Under the pieces are notes generated by a model that had not been told where the DNA came from, ran no database searches, and saw only the letters and a program-made list of their open reading frames with translations. Position numbers and translations under genes: made by a program. Of a DNA stretch of 64,000 nt, positions 17,811 through 24,982 are shown one piece after another. The DNA lies in assembly GCA_017461385.1 (NCBI GenBank), contig JAFTXZ010000015.1:1-64000 (forward strand). Reading direction: 5' to 3'. Every line of letters begins with the position of its first letter. The first letter of the stretch is position 1. Source of the DNA: Clostridia bacterium (GTDB taxonomy: Bacteria > Bacillota > Clostridia > Oscillospirales > CAG-272).

Positions 17811-17848
17811 CTCAAAATGCTCCCTTCCAAGAAAATCCATTTCAATAT

Positions 17849-17877
17849 ATTATAACAAAACTTTATAAATATATCAA
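17849..17877 (-). promoter_or_regulatory. Promoter of nagA-metG-tatD
   Basis: Minus-strand TTGATA (17872-17877), 17-bp spacer, TATAAT (17849-17854). Confidence 0.75.
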
Positions 17878-17943
17878 GAGAAAAAACGCAAAATAAAAAA
17901 ATATATCAAAAATCAGTTGCTTGCAGTTAGAAAAAGACGGTTT

Positions 17944-18130
17944 TAGTCGAATAGGCGAAAAGAAACAAAAAGACAAACAAAAGCTCTGTTTTGCTCTTTT
18001 TTCGACAAAATAAAGAGGAAGAAGTCGAATGCTGTAAGCTTTAGACTACTATAAAAATCCAGCCCTGTGTCGAATTTTGACATAAAAAAGGCCCCAAAAT
18101 GCAAAAAAGCAAATGGGACCTTCGACAAAA
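17944..18130. promoter_or_regulatory. Cluster of Spo0A-box-like sites upstream of nagA
   Basis: The 350-bp gap between nagA and rsmI holds three exact TGTCGAA cores (18001-18007 minus, 18068-18074 plus, 18121-18127 minus) and two AGTCGAA variants (17945-17951, 18023-18029). Sites at 18001 and 18121 extend to TTTTGTCGAA, the 0A-box form known from B. subtilis. No convincing gene is present; a 64-codon frame here has no ribosome site and is made of the same repeats. Confidence 0.4.
18084..18122 (-). terminator. Terminator of rsmI
   Basis: AAGGTCCCA / TGGGGCCTT stem with an inner TGC/GCA pair and a T6 run on the minus strand. Confidence 0.75.
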
Positions 18131-18161
18131 TTTTCATTTTCTAATTAAAGGGTAGGGCAGG

Positions 18162-19046
18162 CTAGTCAGCATTTACAATCTTGTAAATTTCGTTCTTTGC
18201 AACGCCTCTATCCTTGGCAACCTGCTTAATTGCTTCCATCTTCTTCATGCCAGCTGAAACGTAATGCTCAACGTGGTTTTCGATTGACATATCACTCCAA
18301 AATGCTTGACTTGTCTGGGGCTCTAAACAGCCCTCCACAACCAAAACGAACTCACCGCGCGGAGCGTTTTGCTGATAATGCTCAATAGCACCGCTAATGC
18401 TTGTGCGAATTATCTCCTCGTTTAGCTTTGTAAGCTCACGGCAAAGAGAAATTTTTCTATCGCCGAGAACTGCAAGCAAATCCTCAAGGGTTTTCTGGAG
18501 CTTGTGAGGTGCTTCATAAAAAATAGTGGTACGAGTGTCGTTTTTTATCTCGTTAAGACGAGCATATCTTTCGTTTTTGTTTACACTTAAAAATCCCTCA
18601 AAGCAAAATCTGCCCGTTGGAAGTGCAGACAATGCTAAAGCATTAACAACGGCACAGCAACCAGGGATTGAGGTAACGACTACACCATTTTCGCTACATA
18701 GTCTTACTAAATCCTCACCGGGGTCGCTAATTGCAGGAGTGCCCGCATCCGTTACAAGAGCACAGCTTTCTCCCCCAAGGAGTCTTTCAATAATCATTTG
18801 TCCCTTTTCTCTTTTGTTATGCTCGAAGTAGCTAACCATTGGCTTGGATATTCCAAAGTAGGAAAGAAGCTTGCCTGTATTTCTAGTGTCCTCTGCAGCC
18901 ACAAAATCTACTTGCTCCAGCACCTTTAATGCTCTTTGCGACATATCAGCTAGGTTGCCAATTGGAGTGGCAACCAAATAAAGAGTGCCACCTACTATTT
19001 TATTTTTATCCTCATAGGACGCATTTCTGTTTCCTGATGCTCTCAT
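18162..19046 (-). CDS. rsmI: 16S rRNA (cytidine1402-2'-O)-methyltransferase
   Basis: A 294-aa SAM-dependent methyltransferase of the tetrapyrrole methylase fold acting on the decoding site of 16S rRNA. Motifs: GTLYLVATPIGNLADMS (20-36), AAEDTRNT, VTDAGTPAISDPG and FEGFL, all diagnostic for RsmI. The C-terminal tail (KKMEAIKQVAKDRGVAKNEIY) is the usual helical extension. The ATG at 19046 follows GGAGAAG; the preceding trmN6 stop is 9 bases away, so the two are co-transcribed. Confidence 0.95.
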   Translation of the reverse strand: MRASGNRNASYEDKNKIVGGTLYLVATPIGNLADMSQRALKVLEQVDFVAAEDTRNTGKLLSYFGISKPMVSYFEHNKREKGQMIIERLLGGESCALVTDAGTPAISDPGEDLVRLCSENGVVVTSIPGCCAVVNALALSALPTGRFCFEGFLSVNKNERYARLNEIKNDTRTTIFYEAPHKLQKTLEDLLAVLGDRKISLCRELTKLNEEIIRTSISGAIEHYQQNAPRGEFVLVVEGCLEPQTSQAFWSDMSIENHVEHYVSAGMKKMEAIKQVAKDRGVAKNEIYKIVNAD

Positions 19047-19055
19047 TACTTCTCC

Positions 19056-19796
19056 TTATATATCATTGCCCTCGTAAATTTTTTTGTATTGCTCCGTGTA
19101 TTCAAGTGAGCCTGACTTGTAAATGTATAGTGGCTTTTCAACAATAAGACCGCTTTTTGAGCCTAGCTTTGCTTGAATTAACAAAATTGACGGTGGAGTG
19201 TCGGGATTTGAATGAACAAATTGTAGTCTTTTTGGCTCTAAATTATTGCTTTTAAGTGCATAAATAAGGTCGGCAAGCCTGTCGGGACGATAAACAACGT
19301 AAAAGCTACCACCGAATTTTAGAAGCCTTTTTGCGCAAGCGCAGAAATCGTTTATATCACCGAAAATCTCGTGTCTTGAAATGGTTTTGCTTTCACTTCC
19401 GTTTAGTTTTCCCGAGCTGGATTTCATATAAGGAGGATTAGAAAAAACCATGTCAACCTCGCCACCAGTGTCAAGAACAGTTACATCTCTTAAATCCTTG
19501 CATATAACACTTATGTTATTTCCTGGGAAATTAAGCTCAACGTTTCTTTTCGCAATATCTGCAATAGCCTCTTGAACCTCAATTTCGTACACCTGCTGGC
19601 ACTTTTTACGATTAAAGGCAAGCAAGGAAATAATACCACTGCCAGCACCAAGCTCAACTGCTCTTGCATTCCCTTTACCTTGAATAAATGCAGAGAGAAG
19701 ATAAGCATCTGTGCCAAAGGTAAGGCTCTCTTTGCTTTCTATTAGCTTAATGTTGTCATTCACAACGTTTATGCGTTCGTTTTCTCTTAAATCCAT
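19056..19796 (-). CDS. trmN6: tRNA1(Val) adenine-37 N6-methyltransferase-like protein
   Basis: A 246-aa Rossmann-fold methyltransferase (YfiC/TrmN6, Bacillus YabB type). The SAM-binding motif AVELGAGSGIISLL is followed by the catalytic N6-adenine motif NPPYMKSS, then the family-typical VYRPDRLADL. The yabB-yabC(rsmI) pairing is also seen in Bacillus. The start is the ATG at 19796 with TAGGAG 7 bases upstream; an in-frame upstream start would overlap a hairpin. The target base is inferred from the family. Confidence 0.85.
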   Translation of the reverse strand: MDLRENERINVVNDNIKLIESKESLTFGTDAYLLSAFIQGKGNARAVELGAGSGIISLLAFNRKKCQQVYEIEVQEAIADIAKRNVELNFPGNNISVICKDLRDVTVLDTGGEVDMVFSNPPYMKSSSGKLNGSESKTISRHEIFGDINDFCACAKRLLKFGGSFYVVYRPDRLADLIYALKSNNLEPKRLQFVHSNPDTPPSILLIQAKLGSKSGLIVEKPLYIYKSGSLEYTEQYKKIYEGNDI

Positions 19797-19806
19797 TTTA
19801 TCTCCT

Positions 19807-19843
19807 AAAAAGGGACCTCTGCTCAATAAAGCAAAAGTCCCTT
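19807..19843 (-). terminator. Hairpin upstream of trmN6 (attenuator-like)
   Basis: AAGGGAC / GTCCCTT stem with an inner TGCT/AGCA pair, then a T5 run on the minus strand, ending 10 bases before the trmN6 start. It may be a leader attenuator. Confidence 0.5.
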
Positions 19844-19942
19844 CCGTGTCTATTTATACTCTTCCTTAAAGGCTCGCCATAATATATGAATTATGTTACA
19901 TCTTCTTAAATGAAGATAATCTAGTCTTTTTAAGTATGACAA

Positions 19943-20113
19943 TTACTCCTCAACTGGAGCACTAACAGGGCAAACGCCTGCACAAGAACCACAAGAAATG
20001 CACTCGTCAGCATTGATTTCATACTTGCCGTCACCTTCAATTATGCAACCACAAGGACAAGCATCAACACAAGCGCCACAAGCGATACACTCGTCTGTAA
20101 TCTTAAAAGCCAT
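19943..20113 (-). CDS. 2[4Fe-4S] ferredoxin
   Basis: A 56-aa clostridial-type ferredoxin, a low-potential electron carrier. Cysteine ligands follow C-x2-C-x2-C-x3-C in both halves: CIACGACVDACP and CISCGSCAGVCP. The start is the ATG at 20113 behind GGAGG; the open frame extends upstream but the ferredoxin fold begins MAFKITDECI. A second, distinct ferredoxin gene lies 170 bp upstream with its own promoter. Likely partners in this window are NfnAB or other anaerobic redox enzymes, an inference only. A weak hairpin (19900-19917) follows it. Confidence 0.93.
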   Translation of the reverse strand: MAFKITDECIACGACVDACPCGCIIEGDGKYEINADECISCGSCAGVCPVSAPVEE

Positions 20114-20172
20114 GATAACACCTCCATAATATTTAGCGCCGAACTTGACGTAATCTCCTTCGACTAAAATAT

Positions 20173-20200
20173 ATTTTATCACAAAAAATTCATTTGTCAA
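20173..20200 (-). promoter_or_regulatory. Promoter of ferredoxin 1
   Basis: Minus-strand TTGACA (20195-20200), 16-bp spacer, TAAAAT (20173-20178). Confidence 0.7.
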
Positions 20201-20235
20201 TAAGGTATGCTCAAAAATACAAAAATATGCTATAT

Positions 20236-20269
20236 AAAAAGAGGTCGCTTAAATGTAGCGACCTCTTTT
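20236..20269 (-). terminator. Terminator of ferredoxin 2
   Basis: AAAAGAGGTCGCT / AGCGACCTCTTTT stem with a 7-nt loop. Confidence 0.9.
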
Positions 20270-20281
20270 ATGTAGAAATAA

Positions 20282-20449
20282 TTATTCCTCAACGATAGCG
20301 TCAACAGGACAACCACTTGCACAAGCGCCACAACCAGCGCACTTATCAGCGTCGATAACGTAGATATCGCCCTCTGTAATAGCGTCGCAAGGACAGTTAG
20401 CCTGACATGCACCACATGCGATGCAAGCATCTGTAATCTTAAAAGCCAT
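20282..20449 (-). CDS. Second 2[4Fe-4S] ferredoxin (55 aa)
   Basis: A 55-aa ferredoxin that is easily missed because of its size; a longer overlapping frame (20230-20463) is spurious. It starts MAFKITDACIACGAC at the ATG at 20449, behind GGAGG, and holds two cysteine clusters (CIACGACQANCP; CAGCGACASGCP). It is close to the 56-aa ferredoxin at 19943, so the pair looks like a tandem duplication with separate promoters. A Spo0A-box-like site lies just upstream of its promoter, which could separate the regulation of the two copies. Confidence 0.93.
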   Translation of the reverse strand: MAFKITDACIACGACQANCPCDAITEGDIYVIDADKCAGCGACASGCPVDAIVEE

Positions 20450-20482
20450 GATAGTACCTCCATTGAATTAAGTTATACATAC

Positions 20483-20536
20483 ATTGTAAACTACAAGGAG
20501 TGAGTTAGTCAAGAATAACTTGCAAAATTCGACAAA
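20483..20536 (-). promoter_or_regulatory. Promoter of ferredoxin 2 with an upstream Spo0A-like box
   Basis: Minus-strand TTGACT (20507-20512), 18-bp spacer, TACAAT (20483-20488). TTTGTCGAA (20528-20536) lies 15 bp upstream of the -35. Confidence 0.5.
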
Positions 20537-20544
20537 AAACTATC

Positions 20545-21423
20545 TTAGCTATTGGAGGAATCCTCGCCATCATTTTTCTTAGCCTTAGGCATTGAAATTA
20601 GCTTAACGTTATCTCTGTGGTAGGTTTTGATATTTTCATCAATTTTAACCTTGATAGTACCCTGTAGTGGACTCATTTCCACAACCTGACCAATGCCGTC
20701 ATCAGTTTTAACCGTTGAATCAATTGGCGGAGTTTTCTTGATTTCCTGCTGGTATGTATCATGCTCGAAGCGTAAGCAACACATAAGTCTGCCACAAGCA
20801 CCGGAAATCTTTGTGGAGTTAAGGGAAAGATTTTGCTCCTTTGCCATCTTTATTGAAACCTGACAGAAGTCTGGTAGAAAAGTGCTACAGCAGAATGGTC
20901 TGCCACATGCACCTAAGCCACCCATAAACTTTGCCTCGTCTCTTATACCGATTTGTCTTAGCTCGATTCTGGTTCTGAAAGCTGCTGCAAGATCCTTAAC
21001 AAGCTCACGGAAGTCGATTCTTCCGTCAGCGGAGAAGTAAAATGTAAGCTTCGAGCAGTCAAAGGTGTATTCAGCCTCAATAAGCTTCATTTCAAGCTGA
21101 TGCTGTGCAATCTTGCCTTGACAAATTCTTAGTGCCTCAGCTTCCTTAGCCTTGTTTTCCTTATTCGTTGCAATATCCTTTTGAGTTGCTATTCTAACAA
21201 CCGGGCGAAGTGGTGGAACAAGCTCACTTTCGTCAACCATTTTGTTAGGGCAGGCAACCTTACCAAATTCGAGACCACGGGAGGTTTCAACAACAGCATA
21301 ATCTGTGATTTTAGCCACGTTTCCGTTAGGCTCAAAGTAGTAGGTTTTCCCACCATCCTTAAAGCGAATACCGATTACCTCGTATTGCTTGCTTTCTTCA
21401 ATGATTTTATTTTCCTCAGCCAT
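20545..21423 (-). CDS. ricT: RicT/YaaT, PSP1-domain Fe-S regulator
   Basis: A 292-aa PSP1-domain protein. In Bacillus, RicT forms a [4Fe-4S]-bearing complex with RicA and RicF that affects mRNA maturation, competence and sporulation entry. The cysteine-rich core is visible: LGACGRPFCCSTF followed by GACGRLMCCLRFE, the two clusters conserved in YaaT. The Ser-rich acidic tail is variable. It starts one base after the holB stop, the same holB-yaaT order as Bacillus. A RicA-like gene occurs at 48746. Confidence 0.92.
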   Translation of the reverse strand: MAEENKIIEESKQYEVIGIRFKDGGKTYYFEPNGNVAKITDYAVVETSRGLEFGKVACPNKMVDESELVPPLRPVVRIATQKDIATNKENKAKEAEALRICQGKIAQHQLEMKLIEAEYTFDCSKLTFYFSADGRIDFRELVKDLAAAFRTRIELRQIGIRDEAKFMGGLGACGRPFCCSTFLPDFCQVSIKMAKEQNLSLNSTKISGACGRLMCCLRFEHDTYQQEIKKTPPIDSTVKTDDGIGQVVEMSPLQGTIKVKIDENIKTYHRDNVKLISMPKAKKNDGEDSSNS

Positions 21424-21424
21424 T

Positions 21425-22411
21425 TTATTTGCCTTTCTTGATTAGTATTGATACTAGAGTGTTTGAAACAGAGACGTTTGCATCAAGCTCCAAAAGGGCA
21501 CGTTCAATCGCCTCGTATAAGCCTAAAATTTTTTGTAAGCTATGCTTAGATGCAACTGAAAGTGCATCATCAAGGGACGAAAAAAAGCATAGACTAGCGC
21601 CCCTGTGCTTTTTTGTTACAGCTAAATCTCGTATAGCTACTAGGCAAAGCTGTAAAAGCTCCTTCAGCTTGTCCCTTTGTAAAGAAAATAGAGAGGCTAT
21701 TGTGCTTATAGACTCAGCATTGTCATTAAGATATGCACTGATAAGGGAAATAGTTCTTTCTCTGTCCTTTAGAAGCGCCTGTGACTTTTTCTCATCAAGC
21801 ATGTCAAGCACGTAGCCAAGACTGCCACTAGACGCGACTATAAGCTCACAAAGAGCCTCGTCACTAAGGGATGTCTTGCAGTTTTTTCTCACATAATTAA
21901 AAATTGTATCTTTGTCAAGGGGCTTAGTTCTTAGAATTTGTGCACGGGAGCGAATAGTTTCCACAAGATAAGAGGAATCCGTTGTCAAAAGGAAAAACAA
22001 AACGTGTGGAGGTGGCTCCTCAAGAGAAATGAGCAAGGCGTTTTGCGCCTTTATATTCATTTTCTGCACGTCATTTAGAATATAAATCTTGTATTCGCAC
22101 TCAGTAGCACTATCATAGAGATTTTCCTTGATTTTTCTCACGTCGTCAATCTTGAACGCATCGAAAAAGCGAACGTCAGTGCAGTTATCTGACAAAATCT
22201 TTTGACAGGTGTCGCAAATTCCACAGGGAAGCGCCTTACCACCCTTGTTTTTGCAAAGAATTGAAGCAGAGGCGAGACGCGCAATGGTATGCTTGCCAGT
22301 GCCATAAGCACCCTCAATAATATAAGCATGAGAAAATCGCTTGTCAAGAATGGCACGACCTAAGGAGCTTTTTATTTCTTCATTGCCAATTAGACCCTTA
22401 AAAATCTCCAT
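21425..22411 (-). CDS. holB: DNA polymerase III subunit delta'
   Basis: A 328-aa clamp-loader subunit. Residues near the start (LIGNEEIKSSLGRAI) and the P-loop GAYGTGKHT precede a zinc module of four cysteines (CKNKGGKALPCGICDTC) and the sensor/SRC region (ISLEEPPPHVLFFLLTT; ETIRSRAQ). The start is the ATG at 22411 behind AAGGAGG; an upstream in-frame start is inside the leader. It is the first gene of an operon with ricT, read from a consensus promoter. Confidence 0.92.
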   Translation of the reverse strand: MEIFKGLIGNEEIKSSLGRAILDKRFSHAYIIEGAYGTGKHTIARLASASILCKNKGGKALPCGICDTCQKILSDNCTDVRFFDAFKIDDVRKIKENLYDSATECEYKIYILNDVQKMNIKAQNALLISLEEPPPHVLFFLLTTDSSYLVETIRSRAQILRTKPLDKDTIFNYVRKNCKTSLSDEALCELIVASSGSLGYVLDMLDEKKSQALLKDRERTISLISAYLNDNAESISTIASLFSLQRDKLKELLQLCLVAIRDLAVTKKHRGASLCFFSSLDDALSVASKHSLQKILGLYEAIERALLELDANVSVSNTLVSILIKKGK

Positions 22412-22463
22412 AAGACGCCTCCTTTTTTGCAAAATTTCTACAAGAAACAAATTTCTAAATTAA

Positions 22464-22492
22464 AGTATAACAGAAAAAAATCAATATGTCAA
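22464..22492 (-). promoter_or_regulatory. Promoter of holB-ricT
   Basis: Minus-strand TTGACA (22487-22492), 17-bp spacer, TATACT (22464-22469). Confidence 0.85.
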
Positions 22493-22582
22493 ACACAAAT
22501 AAATTAAATTTATATAAAGTGCATAAAAAAAGGAAAAAAATTCAAAATAAAAGTGAAAAAGTAACAAAATTTCAAAAAACAC

Positions 22583-22642
22583 TTGTATAATTCTAAAAAA
22601 TGGTATAAAATATGTAGATGGTAGGGAATGGAAATATTCCAT
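22583..22642 (+). promoter_or_regulatory. Promoter of gapA with a leader dyad
   Basis: TTGTAT (22583-22588), 17-bp spacer, TAAAAT (22606-22611). Just downstream lies ATGGAA-ATA-TTCCAT (22628-22642), a perfect 6+3+6 dyad, either an operator or a 5' stabilising hairpin. Confidence 0.6.
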
Positions 22643-22677
22643 ACACAAATTTTAATAAAATTCGGAGGAATTTCAAA

Positions 22678-23691
22678 ATGTCAGTAAAAGTTGCTATTAA
22701 CGGTTTTGGCCGTATCGGACGTCTTGCATTCAGACAGATGTTCGGAGCAGAAGGCTACGAGGTTGTAGCTATCAACGATCTTACCAGCCCAAAGATGCTT
22801 GCTCATCTTCTAAAGTATGACACAGCACAAGGTAAGTACGCACTTGCAGATACTGTTTCCTGCACAGACGACAGCATCACAGTAAACGGCAAGACAATCA
22901 AAATTTACGCAGAAAAGGACGCTGCAAACTGCCCATGGGGTGAGCTTGGTGTAGACGTAGTTCTCGAGTGCACAGGCTTCTACTGCTCAAAGGACAAGTC
23001 AATGGCACACATCACAGCTGGTGCTAAGAAGGTAGTTATCTCTGCTCCTGCAGGAAACGACCTTAAGACAATCGTATTCGGCGTTAACGAAAATACACTT
23101 GATGCAAATGACCAAATCATCTCTGCTGCATCATGCACAACAAACTGCCTAGCTCCTATGGCTAAGGCTCTTAACGATGCATACCCAATCCAAAGCGGTA
23201 TCATGACAACTGTTCACGCTTACACAGGCGACCAAATGATCCTCGACGGTCCTCACAGAAAGGGTGACCTAAGAAGAGCTAGAGCAGGTGCTCAAAACAT
23301 CGTTCCTAACTCAACAGGCGCTGCAAAGGCTATCGGTCTTGTAATTCCTGAGCTTAACGGTAAGCTTATCGGTTCTGCACAAAGAGTTCCAACCTGCACA
23401 GGTTCTACAACAATTCTTGTTGCAGTAGTTAAGGGTAACGACGTAACAAAGGATTCTATCAACGCTGCTATGAAGGCTGCTGCATCTGCTTCCTACGGTT
23501 ACAACACAGACGAAATCGTATCCTCTGACGTTATCGGTATGACATACGGCTCACTCTTTGACTCCACACAAACAATGGTAGCAAAGATTGACGACGACAC
23601 ATACCAGGTACAGGTTGTTTCTTGGTACGACAACGAGAACAGCTACACAAGCCAGATGGTTCGTACAATTAAGTATTTCGCTGAAATCTAA
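22678..23691 (+). CDS. gapA: Glyceraldehyde-3-phosphate dehydrogenase
   Basis: A 337-aa NAD-dependent glycolytic enzyme. The Rossmann motif INGFGRIGR (7-15), the active-site ASCTTNC (Cys153) and catalytic His180 (TVHAYTG) are intact. The ATG at 22678 follows GGAGG; an earlier in-frame start has no ribosome site and crosses the leader dyad. Codon use is strongly C-ending (AAC, ATC, GAC, TAC), unlike its neighbours and like fba, as expected for a very highly expressed gene. It is monocistronic; pgk/tpi are not adjacent. Confidence 0.97.
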   Translation: MSVKVAINGFGRIGRLAFRQMFGAEGYEVVAINDLTSPKMLAHLLKYDTAQGKYALADTVSCTDDSITVNGKTIKIYAEKDAANCPWGELGVDVVLECTGFYCSKDKSMAHITAGAKKVVISAPAGNDLKTIVFGVNENTLDANDQIISAASCTTNCLAPMAKALNDAYPIQSGIMTTVHAYTGDQMILDGPHRKGDLRRARAGAQNIVPNSTGAAKAIGLVIPELNGKLIGSAQRVPTCTGSTTILVAVVKGNDVTKDSINAAMKAAASASYGYNTDEIVSSDVIGMTYGSLFDSTQTMVAKIDDDTYQVQVVSWYDNENSYTSQMVRTIKYFAEI

Positions 23692-23705
23692 TTAAACCAA
23701 AAAAT

Positions 23706-23734
23706 AAAAGGACGAGAATTTCTCGTCCTTTTTT
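23706..23734. terminator. Bidirectional terminator
   Basis: AAAAGGACGAG / CTCGTCCTTTT stem between gapA and the convergent lipoprotein gene. Confidence 0.85.
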
Positions 23735-23737
23735 CTT

Positions 23738-24886
23738 TTATTCAGCAAGCTTCTCAGCACTAATTGTAAAGTCTAAAAGATTTATTGTAAGCCTATATGT
23801 GCCAGCCTTCTTAAAATAGTAGGAAATCTCGCCCTTATAATCAAACTCACCAATAAATTCACTTTCAAGTGGTGTTAACGAATACTCTTGATAATTTGCA
23901 CTATAAATGCTAGGTAGGTCATCACGTCTGTAATTTTCGTAATCTGCAGTTGTTGTAAAGGTATATTCGTAAATGTAAGGGATGTCGCTATTTTCCAACG
24001 TCAAATCCTTAAACTCATTATTTTCATATACAACGGCAGAGTAGCTGGCTGTTTCCTTGTTTACTAGCTCAACACGAACCTCATAGGTTTTTGCGTTTAG
24101 ATAAATATTATAAGTGCCACCGATTATGAAAAATGTTGTGGTTGGATTACTTGCAAATGACTTGTATATATATTTGCCTGCACAGGATTCATCTGTTGTG
24201 GTTTTGTAATTGCTTGTGTGAATTTTGTTAAAGAAGGAAACAGACTTGCCAGCCTCAACGGTGAAGTTTTCAATGTAAAACTCATCACCACTTTTTTGCA
24301 TATCAACCCAGTTTGTTTCGGGGGTGTATATTTGACAGTTAGGAATTTCTTCGTATACGGGAGTAGTAATAGGACTCTTGTATATAACCTCAAACTTCAT
24401 AGTTGTAATATCAAGAATTAGCTTGTAAATGCCAGAGGTCTTAACGTTAATTTGCAGGTCGTAGCCCTCTGCCTTTTCCTCCTCAACGTAAGAGGACGGC
24501 TCCTTAAGGCTTGCCCAAATGTCGCTTAAATCACTGGCATAAACTGCAAAATAATCGCCCTCGTACAAATACATATCATCATATATACGCTTGTTTTCAT
24601 CAGATGGGTCAAGGGAAAATGGTCTGTCTATCCTGTATGAGCCCATAATGTCCGTTACAAGAAAAAGTGCCTTTGACGTATAAAGGTCCTCCTTTTCCTC
24701 TGTATCAGTATCAGGCACCTCAGTGTCGCTTACAGGTGGAATATATTGGTCTAAATCAAGGGTATTGTCGATTACAGGGATATTGATACCACCAGTACTC
24801 GTGGCACCTAAATCACCTAAATCACAGCTAGAAAAGGCTAAAGCTAAAATAAGTAATGTAGAAAATATAAAAATGATGCGTTTCAT
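23738..24886 (-). CDS. Lipoprotein with three repeated beta-type domains
   Basis: A 382-aa predicted lipoprotein: signal KRIIFIFSTLLILALAFSSC with lipid-anchored Cys21, then an acidic linker (~25-65), then three modules of about 100 residues. Each module closes with a similar strand pair: SGIYKLILDITTMKFEV, GGTYNIYLNAKTYEVRV and AGTYRLTINLLDFTIS. The pattern recalls SusE/SusF-type starch-binding modules, but this is a resemblance by eye. No enzyme motif is seen. It is transcribed alone, facing gapA. Surface carbohydrate binding is a guess. Confidence 0.6.
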   Translation of the reverse strand: MKRIIFIFSTLLILALAFSSCDLGDLGATSTGGINIPVIDNTLDLDQYIPPVSDTEVPDTDTEEKEDLYTSKALFLVTDIMGSYRIDRPFSLDPSDENKRIYDDMYLYEGDYFAVYASDLSDIWASLKEPSSYVEEEKAEGYDLQINVKTSGIYKLILDITTMKFEVIYKSPITTPVYEEIPNCQIYTPETNWVDMQKSGDEFYIENFTVEAGKSVSFFNKIHTSNYKTTTDESCAGKYIYKSFASNPTTTFFIIGGTYNIYLNAKTYEVRVELVNKETASYSAVVYENNEFKDLTLENSDIPYIYEYTFTTTADYENYRRDDLPSIYSANYQEYSLTPLESEFIGEFDYKGEISYYFKKAGTYRLTINLLDFTISAEKLAE

Positions 24887-24917
24887 AAAAAGCCCTCCTT
24901 TAATATATCTTAATTCC

Positions 24918-24946
24918 ATTTTATCACTATATGTTGAAAAAATCAA
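24918..24946 (-). promoter_or_regulatory. Promoter of the three-domain lipoprotein gene
   Basis: Minus-strand TTGATT (24941-24946), 17-bp spacer, TAAAAT (24918-24923), overlapping the trkH terminator. Confidence 0.6.
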
Positions 24947-24947
24947 C

Positions 24948-24977
24948 AAAAACCTGACCTGGCGTAATAGGTCAGGT
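24948..24977 (-). terminator. Terminator of trkA-trkH
   Basis: ACCTGACC / GGTCAGGT stem followed by a T5 run on the minus strand. Confidence 0.8.
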
Positions 24978-24982
24978 AAATT

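Noticed and set aside
17943-18137. 64-codon minus-strand frame upstream of nagA
   Set aside because: No ribosome site; it crosses the rsmI terminator and consists of low-complexity Phe/Leu/Lys sequence produced by AT-rich regulatory DNA.
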